Shown here in pieces: positions 12,904 to 25,008 of a stretch of DNA of 64,000 nucleotides (position 1 is the stretch's first letter; each line of letters starts with the position of its first letter). The notes under the pieces were generated by a model. It saw only the letters and a list, made by a program, of their open reading frames with translations, did no database searches and was not told the DNA's origin. The position numbers and the translations under genes were made by a program. The stretch is from Anastatus disparis (taxonomy: Eukaryota; Arthropoda; Insecta; Hymenoptera; Eupelmidae), in contig JAFFSR010000353.1 in assembly GCA_017163975.1 (NCBI GenBank), forward strand, positions 1,554,501-1,618,500, read 5' to 3'.

Positions 12904-12907
12904 TTAA

Positions 12908-15900
12908 AGAATAGTTAAAATGCTATTTAAATTTTTTCTAGGATGAAAATTGAAGGAGATACGCTTTTTCAAAGTCGGAGCAAAAATTTGATAACCTGCT
13001 CAGAATTATTGCCCGGTACTGTATATTTTAAGAAAAAATTGGTTGCGCATCGAAAAAAGAATTTTTTTTAATTTGTTCAAATAATTGTATTTTAAATTAA
13101 GTGCTGCATTTTTTAGAATGTGCGACCAATTTGTTTGGTTTTAGCAGGCAAAAATTACATGGGAACAAAAGGTTTTTATCCATGTACTCAAAAAAAAACA
13201 ACGGAATCCTACCCAGCTTCCGGACTATATATACAATAAAAAAAGAAAAAAAAAGGAAATTAAGAAAAGATGAAATGCAAAACTCTCAAAAAGCAAAACA
13301 CGATCAACCTTCTACCGTAAGGATTATAAAGAAAAGTCTCTGATACGTTTGGTTTGAGTCCAATCCGCAGCCCAATCCCATGGGGAACGTGAGTGCAAAG
13401 TGCTCGAATCTGACGTCTATCTACGACAATACACCTTCAAGAAAAAGAAGAAACGAAAAAAATAGAAAAATTATGCACACATATTATCAAGACGAAATGT
13501 GGAATAGCAAGTACCACTTACTCATACATAACTCAAGAAATAGTCACAGGAGGCACAGGTGCTACCTTTCCATTTTCTTCAACGAAAATGATCCACAAGT
13601 GGAATTTCAAGATCTTTGTGATACGGCTCCACACTCTAAGAGTGCGTGACAAGTCCAACACAAACGGTAATAATTTGCTGAACAAAAATAAAGAAAAGCA
13701 GAAAAAGTGTGTCAAACATTACATGAAACTAATATATAAACTGAAAATACATCGATGAATGGATTATTATTAATTATAGATTATGGTTATTATAAAAATC
13801 CTATAAAAAGATTAATTATAGGAGTATTAATGAGAGTAGTAAGAATAATAGAAAAAAAAAGAAATAAATTAATAGCATAAGATAATAGAATTAAAAAGAT
13901 GTATACGTAAAAAAAAAATATATACATAAAGCAACAACCAGAGAAAAAGAGACATGAACAATTAAAACAAAAAAATTTTTAAACAAGAATATTGTGCAAA
14001 AAAAAAAGAAAAAAAAGCAACATAATGTAAAAAGACGGAATAAATTATAACAAATAAGTAAAGAAAAATAAAGTGAAAACTTGCATAAACGATAATAAAT
14101 CTTAGAATACTCTCACTAAAATAAATAAATTTAAGAATAATGATGAAAAAAAAAAAAATTTTAGCAATGCTGACACTGAACAAAAAAGAATTAATATTTT
14201 AGTATAATTATTAACTATAAGCAAGCGTCAACTGTAACATGTAAGAAAAAGCTACGTAAACAAAAAAATGTTTTGTCATAAGACAATAAGGCGACCATAA
14301 CTATCTTAAACCATGAACTCCAACAATATATTGATGAGGTCAGAAAAAAAATATTATTACAAAGAAAACGAATCATTATTAACAAAAAACAATTATTATA
14401 AAAAAAAGGATTATTATTACTGCAACAAGAATTTGCGTTTACAGTAATACAATTATTAACACAAAAATATTATTACAGCAAAAGCTAATACTTATATTGA
14501 ATGAAATATTATTATCAAAATAATTGCTATTACAAGGAAATTATAATAGTATATAGTTAATATTAAAGGAAAAGAAAACCAAAGTTGAAATTATTAAAGA
14601 ACAAAAAAAAGGAAAATAACAATAAGTATACAAGCATATTTTATAAATATATAGATATAAGAAAAAAATTGATATTGTAAATGTATGTGTATACATATGC
14701 AGACACAAAAATACTATAAAATTAAAATTAAACATTGAAATACAATCTGTATAAGTATTGAAGCTGACTTATAAAATTCAAATACAAGTAATTACTAATA
14801 CTACATAAACTCTACATAGTTGATTGTATTAAACTAAATAGCATTAGAAATTAGAAACAGTACCCAATACAAAAATATAATTATATTAAACTACATATTA
14901 AATCTAATACACAGAGTATAAAATTTATTAGAAATAACATATAAAACCTCATACATATAACTACATGGAAAATAGAACAATAATTGAAATAATATATATA
15001 ACCATACATAATTATATTATATTAAAATGAAATAAATAAATTAATAGAAACAAGCGTTAAATAAAAATAATACTGCATATTAAGAATCACATTAAATAAG
15101 CATAAGTTATAAATACATATATAAAATTAAAATAATTTTAATGACATAAATAACAAATTTTAATACGCAAAAAAAAGAAGTCTACAATAAATTATGGAAA
15201 AACAATTAGAAATCAAAGAGAAACAAAAAATAATAGAAGTTATATATTACAACTGTAATTTCCAAGCTACGCTATAAGCTATAGCTATACCATATGCATA
15301 GAGTGCATAAGAAAACACAACCACGCGCGAGTATACGTATGAGCATACATAGGTGACACGGCGATCTCTTACACAGCCACGCGCGAGTATACGTACTAGC
15401 ATACATAGGTGACATGGCGATCTCTAACACAACCACGCGCGAGTATACGTACTAGCATACATAGGCGACTCGGCGATCACTAACACAATCACACGAGGCA
15501 TATACATGTGCCATCACGTACGAAAATCCGCACAAAAAGAAATGAAATACGTGCACGATATATAGCCATGAAGTAAGAAAATTAAGACGGTTAAATGCAT
15601 TCACAATTATTAATATAACAAAACACATACGAAATCTAGCTGTTCACATAATTAATTAATAAATAAAATTAAAAAGTTAATACATGGAATCGACACATGA
15701 CCTAAGTTAAATAATAAAAGAATTAATTAATTAATTTATAAATAAAAATTATAAATAAATGCAAACAAAACGTAAAATATGGCTTAAAACCATATCGGGA
15801 CAACATAGTACCAATATAGAGACAAAAAGCTACCCAAATATGAAAGTCGTAAATTAATAAATAAATGCTAATATCTTGGAAAATTACATAGATAAAAATT

Positions 15901-16891
15901 TCTTACCTTACCCTAATTTGTTAATTAAGGGTAGACTTTCGCGTCCAATATTAAAAATTTTAGTTATTTATTAATAAATTACTATCTCAAATACTATTAA
16001 ACTTATCAATTGCAAAACCACCTGTAATTTTGCAACTAAGCATAAGGGCTGTAACCTCATATAAATTATAAAAATTAATAATAATTATCATTAACAATTT
16101 AAATTGCTTACATCGAATTTCAAGAGTTGCAAAAATGCAACTATATAATCATATCTCATTAATAAATCCATATCCAAATATCATATTATAACAATTTTCA
16201 TATAAACAATCAATTATTTATAAGCCTATATCTCAGAACCTAACAATCTAATTAAAACAAAACCAAACTGTAATTTTGCAACTAAGAATATAGTATTAAA
16301 TTACATAATAATACTTGTTAGAATAATTATAATTGCAATGTTATTTAAATTATTTATAAAATTGCCTTAAATATACCAAGAGTCAAATAGTGCAAAAATG
16401 GTAATTAATAACCTAACAAAAATAAAATAGAATAGTGGGGATAACACAAAACTAATAAATGACCACTTATAAATAAAAAAAAAGATCAATTAAAATTACT
16501 TGTCTAACGTATTGCAGGTATACTGGGGTTATAATATGCTTACAATCAAACCTAATACTACGTAAATAAAAGATAATCCAGTAGGATACATTAGGAATTA
16601 ATTATTCTAATTTGGAAGGTTCCAGCTATGGGAGGTCCCCTATAATTAATCAGAAAACAATGTTTTCAAATACAGATACAGACTCAAAGAAGTACATACA
16701 CGCGAACAAGTGCATCACATTCAAGAAATAAAAAAAACAATCCACCAGATACTAACAAGTGTCAACGTCAACATCTAAAGTATCCAAATTACAGAAAATT
16801 ATTAAAGACATAACAAAGAAGAATAATAAAATGAAAAATTTCTTGTTTTAACAAAATCTATATGTACCAGAACAAAATAATAATGTAGTAA
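12908..16891. other. A-skewed region, no gene recognised
   Basis: From about 13200 to 16900 the plus strand is very rich in A and poor in T for roughly 3 kb. Short open frames at 13101-13343 and 13380-13649 are Lys/Asn-rich and match nothing I know. A 56-bp tandem repeat lies at 15316-15494. The motif TGTAATTTTGCAACTAAG occurs twice, at about 16022 and 16270. The region ends at the microsatellite that receives the LINE. It could be the body of an unrecognised element or a transcribed non-coding region. Confidence 0.45.
15316..15494. repeat. 56-bp tandem repeat, 3.2 copies
   Basis: Three consecutive 56-bp units start at 15316, 15372 and 15428, each with CCACGCGCGAGTATACGTA and CATACATAGG. A partial fourth unit starts at 15484. 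The units differ at a few positions each. Confidence 0.9.
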
Positions 16892-16915
16892 AAGAGAGAG
16901 AGAGAGAGAGAGAGA
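16892..16915. repeat. (GA)n microsatellite at LINE 3' end
   Basis: About 11 GA dinucleotides directly adjoin the 3' end of the minus-strand LINE. A matching (GA)n tract lies at the LINE 5' end (21977-22001). Confidence 0.95.
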
Positions 16916-17243
16916 TTTGATTTTTGATTTGATTTGAATCATTTATTTGAGATCATGGGGTTCAACCCCGTATGATCCTATAGAAATATACAAGAGTAAT
17001 ACAAAAATTTTTTAACCGAAGATTTAACAATTTATAATTAAGTAATATTTATAAACTAATTTAAATTGTAGACACACAAACTATCAAGAAAATTGTTTTT
17101 ATACGGTTTTATATATATAAAAGAATTTATTAGTAATAGTACTAATAAACACTATTACATCAGTGCAAAAGAGGAACCAAATGAGGTCCATCATTCAGAC
17201 TGGATGGTAAAGTTTCTTAATATAAGTAAACTCGACAAGTAAT

Positions 17244-20200
17244 TCATGTGCTTTGCCACTCAGTGCGCTCATCTACCAGAAACTTATCATATAGACGCTG
17301 CTTCAATGCCTGTGTCATTCCCCTCTCGAAACCATAAAAAACATCAACATTGCTGTTTATAAACGAGGAGGATGAAGAAACAAAAGAGTTGAGCATTGCT
17401 GATGTGCGAACAGTAGGACAAACCAAAAGCCTTGGAGGTAACCTATTAGATGACCTCACAGTTGCATCCAAGTTTGCTCGGCAGAATTTCGTTGCCAGAT
17501 ATGATGGGTTTTGGTGTGATATAATAGAATGAGCAAGTATCGATTTGAAATAAAGCCGCCTGTTTTTGACTGAAATCCATCCCAGATCAAGGCGAAAGGG
17601 CGTAACTCTTGCCTGCCACCCAATGTTACCTATAACGAATCTGACACAGGCATTAAAAGCACGGTGAAGCTTAAGATTAAGTGTTTGAGGAAGATCATCA
17701 TATACTACGCAACAGTAGTCAAGTGTTGGAAATATCAATGTTTCGACCAATTCCTTTTTAACCCTTCTAGACAATGCATGTCTATGAAATTTAAGAGACT
17801 GTAGGGTTCCAAATACTCTACCTACCACTGCATTAACCTGCCTACTCCAATTTAAAGTGCTACTAATCCAGACTCCTAAATTCTTAACAAGATCAGTGTA
17901 AGTGATTGGAACATTGTTTACCAATACAGGCGGGCAAGTAGATAAATCGATTCTCGATATATATTGTTCACTCCCTAGGAAAATGGCCTGCATCTTACTA
18001 GGATTAAGTGCAAGTTCATTATCCTTGGCCCACTTCACAACATTAGCCACCTCAAAGTTCATTAAGTTTATTCCTTCTTCAATTTTTGAAGGAAAAAAGG
18101 AATGATACAGTTGAAGATCATCTGCAAAAAGAATGTGTTGGGCTCTGACCAAGGTTGAAGGAAGATCATTTATAAAAACAGAGAAAAGCAAGGGACCAAG
18201 GACACTACCCTGTGGCACACCTGCCGTACAAGAGACCCATGCACCTACTTGCTTTTCCTGATCAGGAACGGCATAGAATCTATTTCTTAAGTATGATGCA
18301 AACCATCGTATGACCGTATCAGAACAGTTTAGAGAACGAAGTTTATGAAGTAATCTAGAATGTGGCACTGTATCAAACGCCTTTGAGAAATCAAATAAGA
18401 GTAATAGGGTTACCATTCGCTTGTCTATAGCTAACCGAGAATCTTCAAGAAGCTTCAACAAGGCTGTCTGAGTACTATTTGCTCTACGAAAGCCTGTTTG
18501 CAAACAATCAAGTAATGCATTGGTTTCAATATGTGAATTTAGTTGTGAGTGAACAACCCGTTCCAGTACCTTTGAGATCTCACAGAGCTTGGCTATAGGT
18601 CGTGTTTGTGAAGGAGAGTCAAGCTTATTTGATTTGGCCAACGGAAGAAGAAAGGCTCTCTTCCAAGGGTCTGGAAATATTCCAGAAGCTAAAGAAATAT
18701 TAACAATGGAGGTTAAATAAGGTACTAGAGAATCACGTGTGATTTTAAGCATGTTTGTTGACAGTTCATCAGGTCCAACAGCTTTTGAGGAAGCCACATT
18801 CAAGAATGACTCAATAGTAGAACTTTCAACCTGTGAGAATTCGAAAATGGGAAGATCACTGCTTAATGGAATAGCAAGTACCTGATTGATCTCATTATCT
18901 GTTAGTGCAGAAGATGATGATGAGACGGAGGTGTAATGAGTCAACAGGACTTTGGATGAAAAGTACTGCAATGGTGAAGGTAAAATTTTATTGGAAAGTC
19001 CAATTTTATGTAATGTCGACCAACGATTTGATGAATTCGATGACTCAGCCAATCGATTTGAAATAAATTTGTTTTTAGCAGTATCTAGCGCATTTGAGAC
19101 TTCTCCCCGAAGTCTCCGATAGTTAGCTATAGATAACATGGAGCCAGAACGCGCAGCTGAGGGATACGCTCTATCACGCTCTTTCATTTTTGCACGAATG
19201 TCAGGAGTAACCCAGGGCTTTTTCTTCAACGTAATGTTACGAGTTTTTAACGGTGAAAATTTATCAATTGACGAGACAAGGACAGAGGACAAGTTAGAAA
19301 CTAAGCTATTTAAATGCTGAATATTTGATTGAAAGATTTGATGGCTCTCTTGAGATTTTACATGTAGATCACGTGATATAGTCTGGTTTAAACTATCACG
19401 ATTTATGTTTGAAAAATTTCTGAAAAATATCCTTTTAGCTTGATTCAGTGGCTTGTATATCCTCAACGTGATCGTGATAAGATCATGGCCTGCAATGAAA
19501 GGAGCTGATGATTTATCATAAGATAGCAATGAACTATCATCATTAATGATAAAAAGATCAATCCACGTATGAGTAGAATAATCAGTTGTAATTGTATGAT
19601 GGGTCGGTTCGGATGGAACCACATAGAGAGCCAGAGAATCAATAGTTGAACGAAGATTTTCAGATGAATAATTTTTAGAAAGTAAGTTTATATTAAAGTC
19701 CCCAGTTATGACTAAATTTTTAAATGTAGATAAATAATTAGAGATTTTATTGAAAAATTCCACAGGGAAAATAGCCTTCGGACGCAAGTAAACTACTGAA
19801 AAAGAAGCTTTTCAGAACCAATTGTAATTTCAGCTATGATATACTCTGCTGTATTGTCAAAAACAGGGTCAGATTGTGACAGAATATTGACCTTATAGAG
19901 ATCGCGAGCATAAAACCCGACTCCTCCACCTGTTTTTCCCACTCTATCGAGTCTAAAGAAATTATAGTGATCAATAGAGATTACAGAGCTATCATCTAGT
20001 TCTGTTAAAAAAGTTTCAGTTACTGCAAAAATGTCATTTTTAGATGACGTGATATGATGTTCAATAGCTGAGAAGTGGGTTTTGATTCTGTTTACGTTAG
20101 CATGAGAAATCACTATGTTATTGTTAAAAACTAAATTTGATTGGTTACTTTGTTTTGGAAAAGAATTTAGATTATTTGATGAATTTATAGTGTTAAAAGA

Positions 20201-20275
20201 ACAAGAGCTAGCATTATAAGAATCGTGATAAGAATATTTACTTAAAAGAGATGTATTAAAAGGCGAATTTGCCAC
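17244..20275 (-). pseudogene. LINE ORF2: endonuclease-reverse transcriptase, one frameshift
   Basis: The N-terminal piece (20275-19793) carries the start of an AP-endonuclease domain: HANVNRI, TETFL and RLDRVGKTGGGVGFYARD. The main piece (19787-17244, 847 codons from a TTG in the open frame) continues with ITGDFN and AGHDLI, then the reverse transcriptase: SKAVGPDEL, FDFSKAFDTVP, GVPQGSVLGPLLF and the catalytic FADDLQLY (about 18100-18140). A C-terminal region YCCVVYDDL follows. The two pieces are in different frames and meet in a T-run at about 19797-19812, where a one-base indel explains the break. Otherwise the reading frame is clean over 3 kb. The protein would cut target DNA and prime reverse transcription from it. 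Confidence 0.9.
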
Positions 20276-20293
20276 AAGAGAGCCATACAGTCC

Positions 20294-21555
20294 TCATTTT
20301 TTAAGTTCGACAGGCTTAAGTTTAGCCAACTGAGCTTCATCAGTAATAGGTATAAGGTCGCCTTTCAAATAAGGACGCATACATACCGTAAGGTTACGCA
20401 CAATTGGGCGCTGATAGTTTAGCTGTTTATAGACAGCAAGAGCTTTTTTGAGCAGCAAATAAACTGGTTTGGGCCAAATCGGTCGAACAAAAATCTTTCC
20501 CTTCCCACCAACGCCAAAAACTTTGCCCGTAGTAGTATTACGCAGTTTAGGTGAAGCTTCGATGATTTTATTTCGAACTACTTCAGAGGAAAAACAACCT
20601 ACAAATGAGCGAAAAGATTGAGTCTGGGAGGACTCACTGGACTCAGTTTCCATTTGAACAGGCTCTAGTGGTACAGGCGGCGTCCACTCACGTGTCTCCA
20701 GCAAGAAATCCGTGCCAAAGTTAAGGCCCATAGCATCAAAAATGAGCTTAACTAAATCATTGTTGCCTAATTGAACACTGGATGGTATACCGGAAAAAGG
20801 ATCTCGCAAGTATCACGTAATAGTGATACTGCAGGTGATGAACATGATGCAATGTGATCATCTAGGCGCTCTGAAAGAACATCATAGTTTCTCTGAAGCT
20901 CCGTGATTGAACTTTTCACCTCTCCCAACTCCGTCTTTATGGCACTGACATCGTCACCTATTTTATTACTAGTTGCAAGTAATTTGTTAGTGACAGCTAA
21001 AAGCTGATTAGAAATTTCCATTTGTTTGTCAAATTTAGCAGCACAATCGGCCGCAAAGGCAGTAAAGTATTCAGGCTCGGACATTTTTACAGTATTAATA
21101 GGCTGGGGCGATTTAATAGAAGAAACCAGCCGAATAGGACTGGAGGCAGGCACCCGTTGCCGGTCTGCGCCCAAAACAATGCTGTTAGGAGAGGAGGAGG
21201 AGGAGCTTGACTCGGAGCAGCAGCGTCTCCTTGACAATGGCTCAAGAGGGTGGAGCGGAGAGACGGGGCCTCTTTTTTGAGAGCGCTGGTTCGTTTGTGG
21301 TAAGTCTAATGGCTGCGAAGAGGCCAAGACTATATCCTCAGTAGCTGTTGCACGAGAGTTCTCGTCAGCCGGCTTACGTTTGTGTAGTTTTTGCTTTACA
21401 CAGCACACTATAACGCTTTTGCTAAGGAACCACGATTTGTTACAGCATGAAATGTGGTAGATAGACGTACAATTTTTGCATAAAATAGTTGTATCAGTGC
21501 GTAAAACCGGCAGATTGCACTGAGAACAGATTACCATAATAGAAGATGAGCACAC
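20294..21555 (-). pseudogene. LINE ORF1: zinc-finger and coiled-coil nucleic-acid-binding protein, one frameshift
   Basis: The first piece (21555-20767) starts with a PHD-like Cys/His cluster (CSQC, CKNC, HISC, then a CC pair). It then has a Ser/Pro-rich linker and a helical stretch (about residues 165-240, LLAVTNKLLATSNKIGDDVS onward) that looks like a coiled coil. The second piece (20809-20294) overlaps in another frame. It ends in a basic domain (GKGKIFVRPIWPKPVY, then QRPIVRNLTVCMRPYLKGD) like the C-terminal RNA-binding domain of other LINE ORF1 proteins. A single indel near 20800-20815 separates them. Start at 21555 is chosen because the Cys cluster follows at once. It would package the element RNA. 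Confidence 0.8.
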
Positions 21556-21976
21556 TGTTAAGCGTTACACATAGAATCACTCACCTCAACAAGCACACTC
21601 TTCTACACTACTGTAAAGACGACAGCTGTTGAAACAAATGCGAAGTAATTGGCCAATAGCCCCAGTTGTTAAAGTTGATCTCAGCTTTATCGGCAGTAGT
21701 CAACTAATTGATTGATTGAGAAAGTTTGAGCGCCAAACTCAGCCAACATAACCTCAAAGACACGTTTCAGCTTAACCTCAAAAAACTGGCAGCGATGAAG
21801 AAGATCTAATTGTTTAATGGTTGCAGAGCTGATAAATTTGTCCTTTAATATATCAATTGATGCTCTGCAGTTTGCGCTTGCAGATTACCTGAAACAAGAC
21901 GCCCATGGGCAAATTATGCAGCAACACAGAGACAATTTAGTAGGAGCACTTTAGAACGATGTGTATCTACTTACTT

Positions 21977-22001
21977 AGAGAGAGAGAGAGAGAGAGAGAG
22001 A
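21977..22001. repeat. (GA)n microsatellite at LINE 5' end
   Basis: About 12 GA repeats adjoin the 5' end of the minus-strand LINE. Together with 16892-16915 it looks like one (GA)n tract split by the insertion. Confidence 0.95.
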
Positions 22002-22970
22002 TAGGATAGATTTGTAATCGTTACGTGCACTACACAAGTCTACACAAGAGATTGTAACAGTTACATATAAATATGTAGATTAGGCATGCTTAATAATTGT
22101 ATAGAGTCAAAAAAAAAAAAATTTTTCAGTATAGGTTATTAATTGACGAGGACGTCGATACCGCGGCCTCAGACGTGTTACGAGTAGAATATTCTAGAGA
22201 ATAATGAAACGTAGAAGTATAATAAATATATTAAACTAAATGAATAAGCCAGTAAGAAAGCGCTGACTAGACGTTTGAAACCAGCTAGCAACAACTCGTG
22301 ATCGAAAGAAATGATGATGAACTAGGCGACAAGTTAAGACCTGCAGAGAACGAACAAAGTAAAGCATAAAAAAACAAAAGCCACGTGGTAGAAACTTCTA
22401 GAAGAATAGAGAAGTGGAAAACAACGAACCAGCAAGTACAAATACGACCGGGTGAACCACGCCACGGCCTATTAGGTTACAAGGCACTAGAGCACCAAGA
22501 GAGATGTAGACTACTAGAACCTGACCAGAGCATAGAGAAGCTTGAATCCACGATCGACGCAGCGAGGACGTATCAGCGATTTTACACCAGTAGTACAGTA
22601 GACATTTCTCTCTCTCGCGATTAACATAATAATAAATCAATCAGTTTATTTTAATTATCGTCTTATTAAATTAATTACCTTCACACAAATCGACTACTTG
22701 GATTTACCAAGCTTAATCGTGATAAGAAGATACTCACAAAAATAATAAATCAATAACATGAAATCGTAACAATATTATCTACAGAATTTTTAAATAAGTT
22801 AATTTCCAATTGACTTCCATAAATTTCATTTAAAAGTAGTTTTATTAAAGAATATAGACGCTTATGAAAAGATTATTCTGAATTAAGTTTACAGTCTGAA
22901 AACCTGGGCAACACTTTAACATTGTTTGTTTATCTCTATGAAAGGAAAAATGTGTTATATATAATATATA
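22002..22970. other. Unassigned spacer
   Basis: Moderately GC-containing sequence up to about 22620, then AT-rich. A 79-codon frame at 22385-22624 resembles nothing I know. I looked for LTR ends or a primer-binding site and saw none that convince. Confidence 0.4.
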
Positions 22971-24168
22971 TATAAAAGTATTGGAACGAAATATATGAAA
23001 TATATATATGAGCCATTCCAATACTTTTTCTAAAAAGTATTTGCAGTGGGTCTCCAGAATTTTCCATTGATTATGGCATCTTTTTCTACTATGAAACTTA
23101 GGAACCCATGCCAAATTTCAGCTTTTTAGACCCAAAAGATGCCGAGAAATGGCTATACAAAGTCCAAAAATGGGCCTTTTTTGGCTGTTTTTCTCTAGTT
23201 TTCGAATACTCCTCATTAATCCAATATTGCATCAAAATGAACTCACAATACGTCATTTTCTTCGTTTTGAACTAAACTTTTAAAAAATCATTAGCACATT
23301 TGGATTTATGGATAGGGCTTTGCTACATAACCTTAAAGACAATGGGCGTTTTTTTGACTTTTTTTAACTTTTTATCCTTCTATAATATCACGAATTTTTA
23401 ATATTTTCACAATCAGCAAAAAGCTTTGGATTTCTCTTAAAAAGGCCTTTAATTTAACATTTTGAACGTTTAAAATCATTAAAAATTGATGGAGTTATTG
23501 AAGTTTGAAGTTCACAAAATTCGTAAAAAATGCGTTTTTGGCCATTTTTGAACCCCTAAAGCTCCAAATAAGGTGTCTTTTTTTTGTTTTTTTATTGCAT
23601 AAATTTTTAGTTTTAATATAAATATATGAAATAAAACCATTTCCAGAAGACCGTTTTTTGATTTTTGAATTATTTTTCGTGCATCTAATTATTGCTTTTT
23701 TTAGACATTTACAATACTATATGCTCGTATGTATAGCGTTCTATACATACGAGCATAGTATAGCGTTCTATACATACGAGCATAGGGTATCCTCCTAAAT
23801 TGACTTTCCAAATGAATGATATGAAAAATAAATCATACATGAACATATATATTTATATTCAATATGAAAAATAAATTATACATAAAAATATATATTTCAA
23901 ACTGTCATAACTCCTTATGGTGGATTTTGCTTACACAATCAAAAATTTATTTTTAAGTTAATAAGGAATAAAAGAAAATAAGCCCTCGAAAAGCAATTTC
24001 TGAAGTTGCAAACAATGAGTAATTTTAATTACTATGTAATACATGTAAGAACTAATAGAAAACTTCGAAATTCAGGTCTGTAAAAAATCATGCTAACTCT
24101 CCTCTTTATTTACAACAAGAAGTATTCTTATGAATTTCTCTCTAAAACATCAGGATTTTCAGAAAAAT
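22971..24168. other. AT-rich spacer with two hairpins
   Basis: A hairpin at about 22975-23036 has arms AAAGTATTGGAA and TTCCAATACTTT around a TA-rich loop. The following 700 bp (for example GATTATGGCATCTTTTTCTAC and CAATATTGCATCAAAATGAA) looks like interspersed repeat but I cannot name it. No coding frame is supported. A second hairpin is listed at 23720-23784. Confidence 0.45.
23720..23784. repeat. Perfect 17-bp-stem hairpin with tandem 27-bp duplication
   Basis: TATGCTCGTATGTATAG at 23720-23736 is followed by a 4-base loop (CGTT) and its exact inverse at 23741-23757. The last 27 bases (23731-23757) are then repeated exactly at 23758-23784. Confidence 0.9.
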
Positions 24169-24367
24169 TCATTTAATTAAAAATTGAATGAATTCTTTAA
24201 AAACAACTTTAAGACTATGAGTATCAAAAATTCTATTAACATTTTTATATTTTTTGATAAAAATCATTTCAGAAACAAGTTTTTTTTGGTAATTAGGTTC
24301 AAAAGCTAAAATTTCAATAGAATCTTTTTCAACCGGGACATTGGTGGGGTTACGGAACTGCACCTTG

Positions 24368-24436
24368 GCCGATCGACGAAGTTAAGCAGCGCTGGGCACG
24401 GCTATTACTTCAATGAGTGACCGCTAATGCCTATGC
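24368..24436 (+). ncRNA. 5S rRNA-like segment with pol III internal promoter boxes
   Basis: GACGAAGTTAAGCAGCGCTG corresponds to box A of 5S rRNA, GGGCACGGCTATTACTT to the intermediate region, and GAGTGACCGCTAATGC to box C, in order and at native spacing. The 5' third of 5S is absent or highly diverged. It is therefore a promoter-bearing SINE head or a 5S pseudogene, not a working rRNA gene. Confidence 0.75.
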
Positions 24437-24624
24437 AACTTCGACGATCGATTAGGTGATTTTTCGTTGTCAACAATGTGTGCGGTAGGTAAGAAAAAAA
24501 TGTTCTCGGTGTTTAAGCCTACGGAATGTGACATAAACAGCCAAAACAATTTTGATTGCTGGGTGGTGCTAGAGCCTGTCGTAGCAACCTTCAGATCCTC
24601 GGCGTAATGTAGAGATTTGGTTAA

Positions 24625-25008
24625 GGGGGAGTACAGGTGAAATCTTGTTTTTCGATAAAAAAATGACGTTTTTAATTTTTGACTCATAGCACCTACAGCA
24701 TAATCCATGCGTGATGTTGTTTAAAATCATCTAAAAAATCTATAAAAAAAATTTCAGCACGAAATATTAAAAACTGTGGGACTAGTGGTATTTTAACTGC
24801 TGCTTAGTTTAGAGGTAAATGAGGCAGCAGTTAAAATACCTCTAGTCCCACAGTTTTTAATATTTCGTGCTAAAAATTTTTTTATAGATTCTTTAGATGG
24901 TTTTGAACAACATCACGCATGGATTATGTTGTAGGTGATATAAGTCAAAAATTAAAAATGAAAAACATCAATTTTTTATTAAAAAAAAGATTTCACCTAT
25001 ACCTCCCC
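24625..25008. mobile_element. TTAA-flanked foldback MITE, GGGGGAGTACAGGTG family
   Basis: A 384-bp palindrome between TTAA at 24621-24624 and 25009-25012. Ends GGGGGAGTACAGGTGAAATC and its near inverse; centre near 24815 with CTGCTGCTTAG. It sits inside the SINE, so it is the younger of the two. Confidence 0.85.

Larger units (their letters stand above)
16917..21975 (-). mobile_element. Non-LTR retrotransposon (LINE), nearly full length
   Basis: A 5.06-kb element on the minus strand with two ORFs. The 5' leader is at about 21556-21975. The 3' UTR ends in TTTGAATC/AAATCAAAT-like short repeats next to the microsatellite. Zinc-finger ORF1, then endonuclease and reverse transcriptase in ORF2, is the layout of the Jockey/I/R1/CR1-type clades; I cannot choose among these by eye. 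It has only one frameshift in each ORF, so it is recent. Both ends abut (GA)n, suggesting insertion into a microsatellite. Confidence 0.85.

Noticed and set aside
13101..13649. 80- and 89-codon Lys-rich frames as small host genes
   Set aside because: No start context, splice sites or family resemblance; they sit in an A-skewed tract where stops are scarce on this strand.
22002..22640. A solo LTR with a short ORF
   Set aside because: No convincing TG...CA ends, target duplication or primer-binding site.
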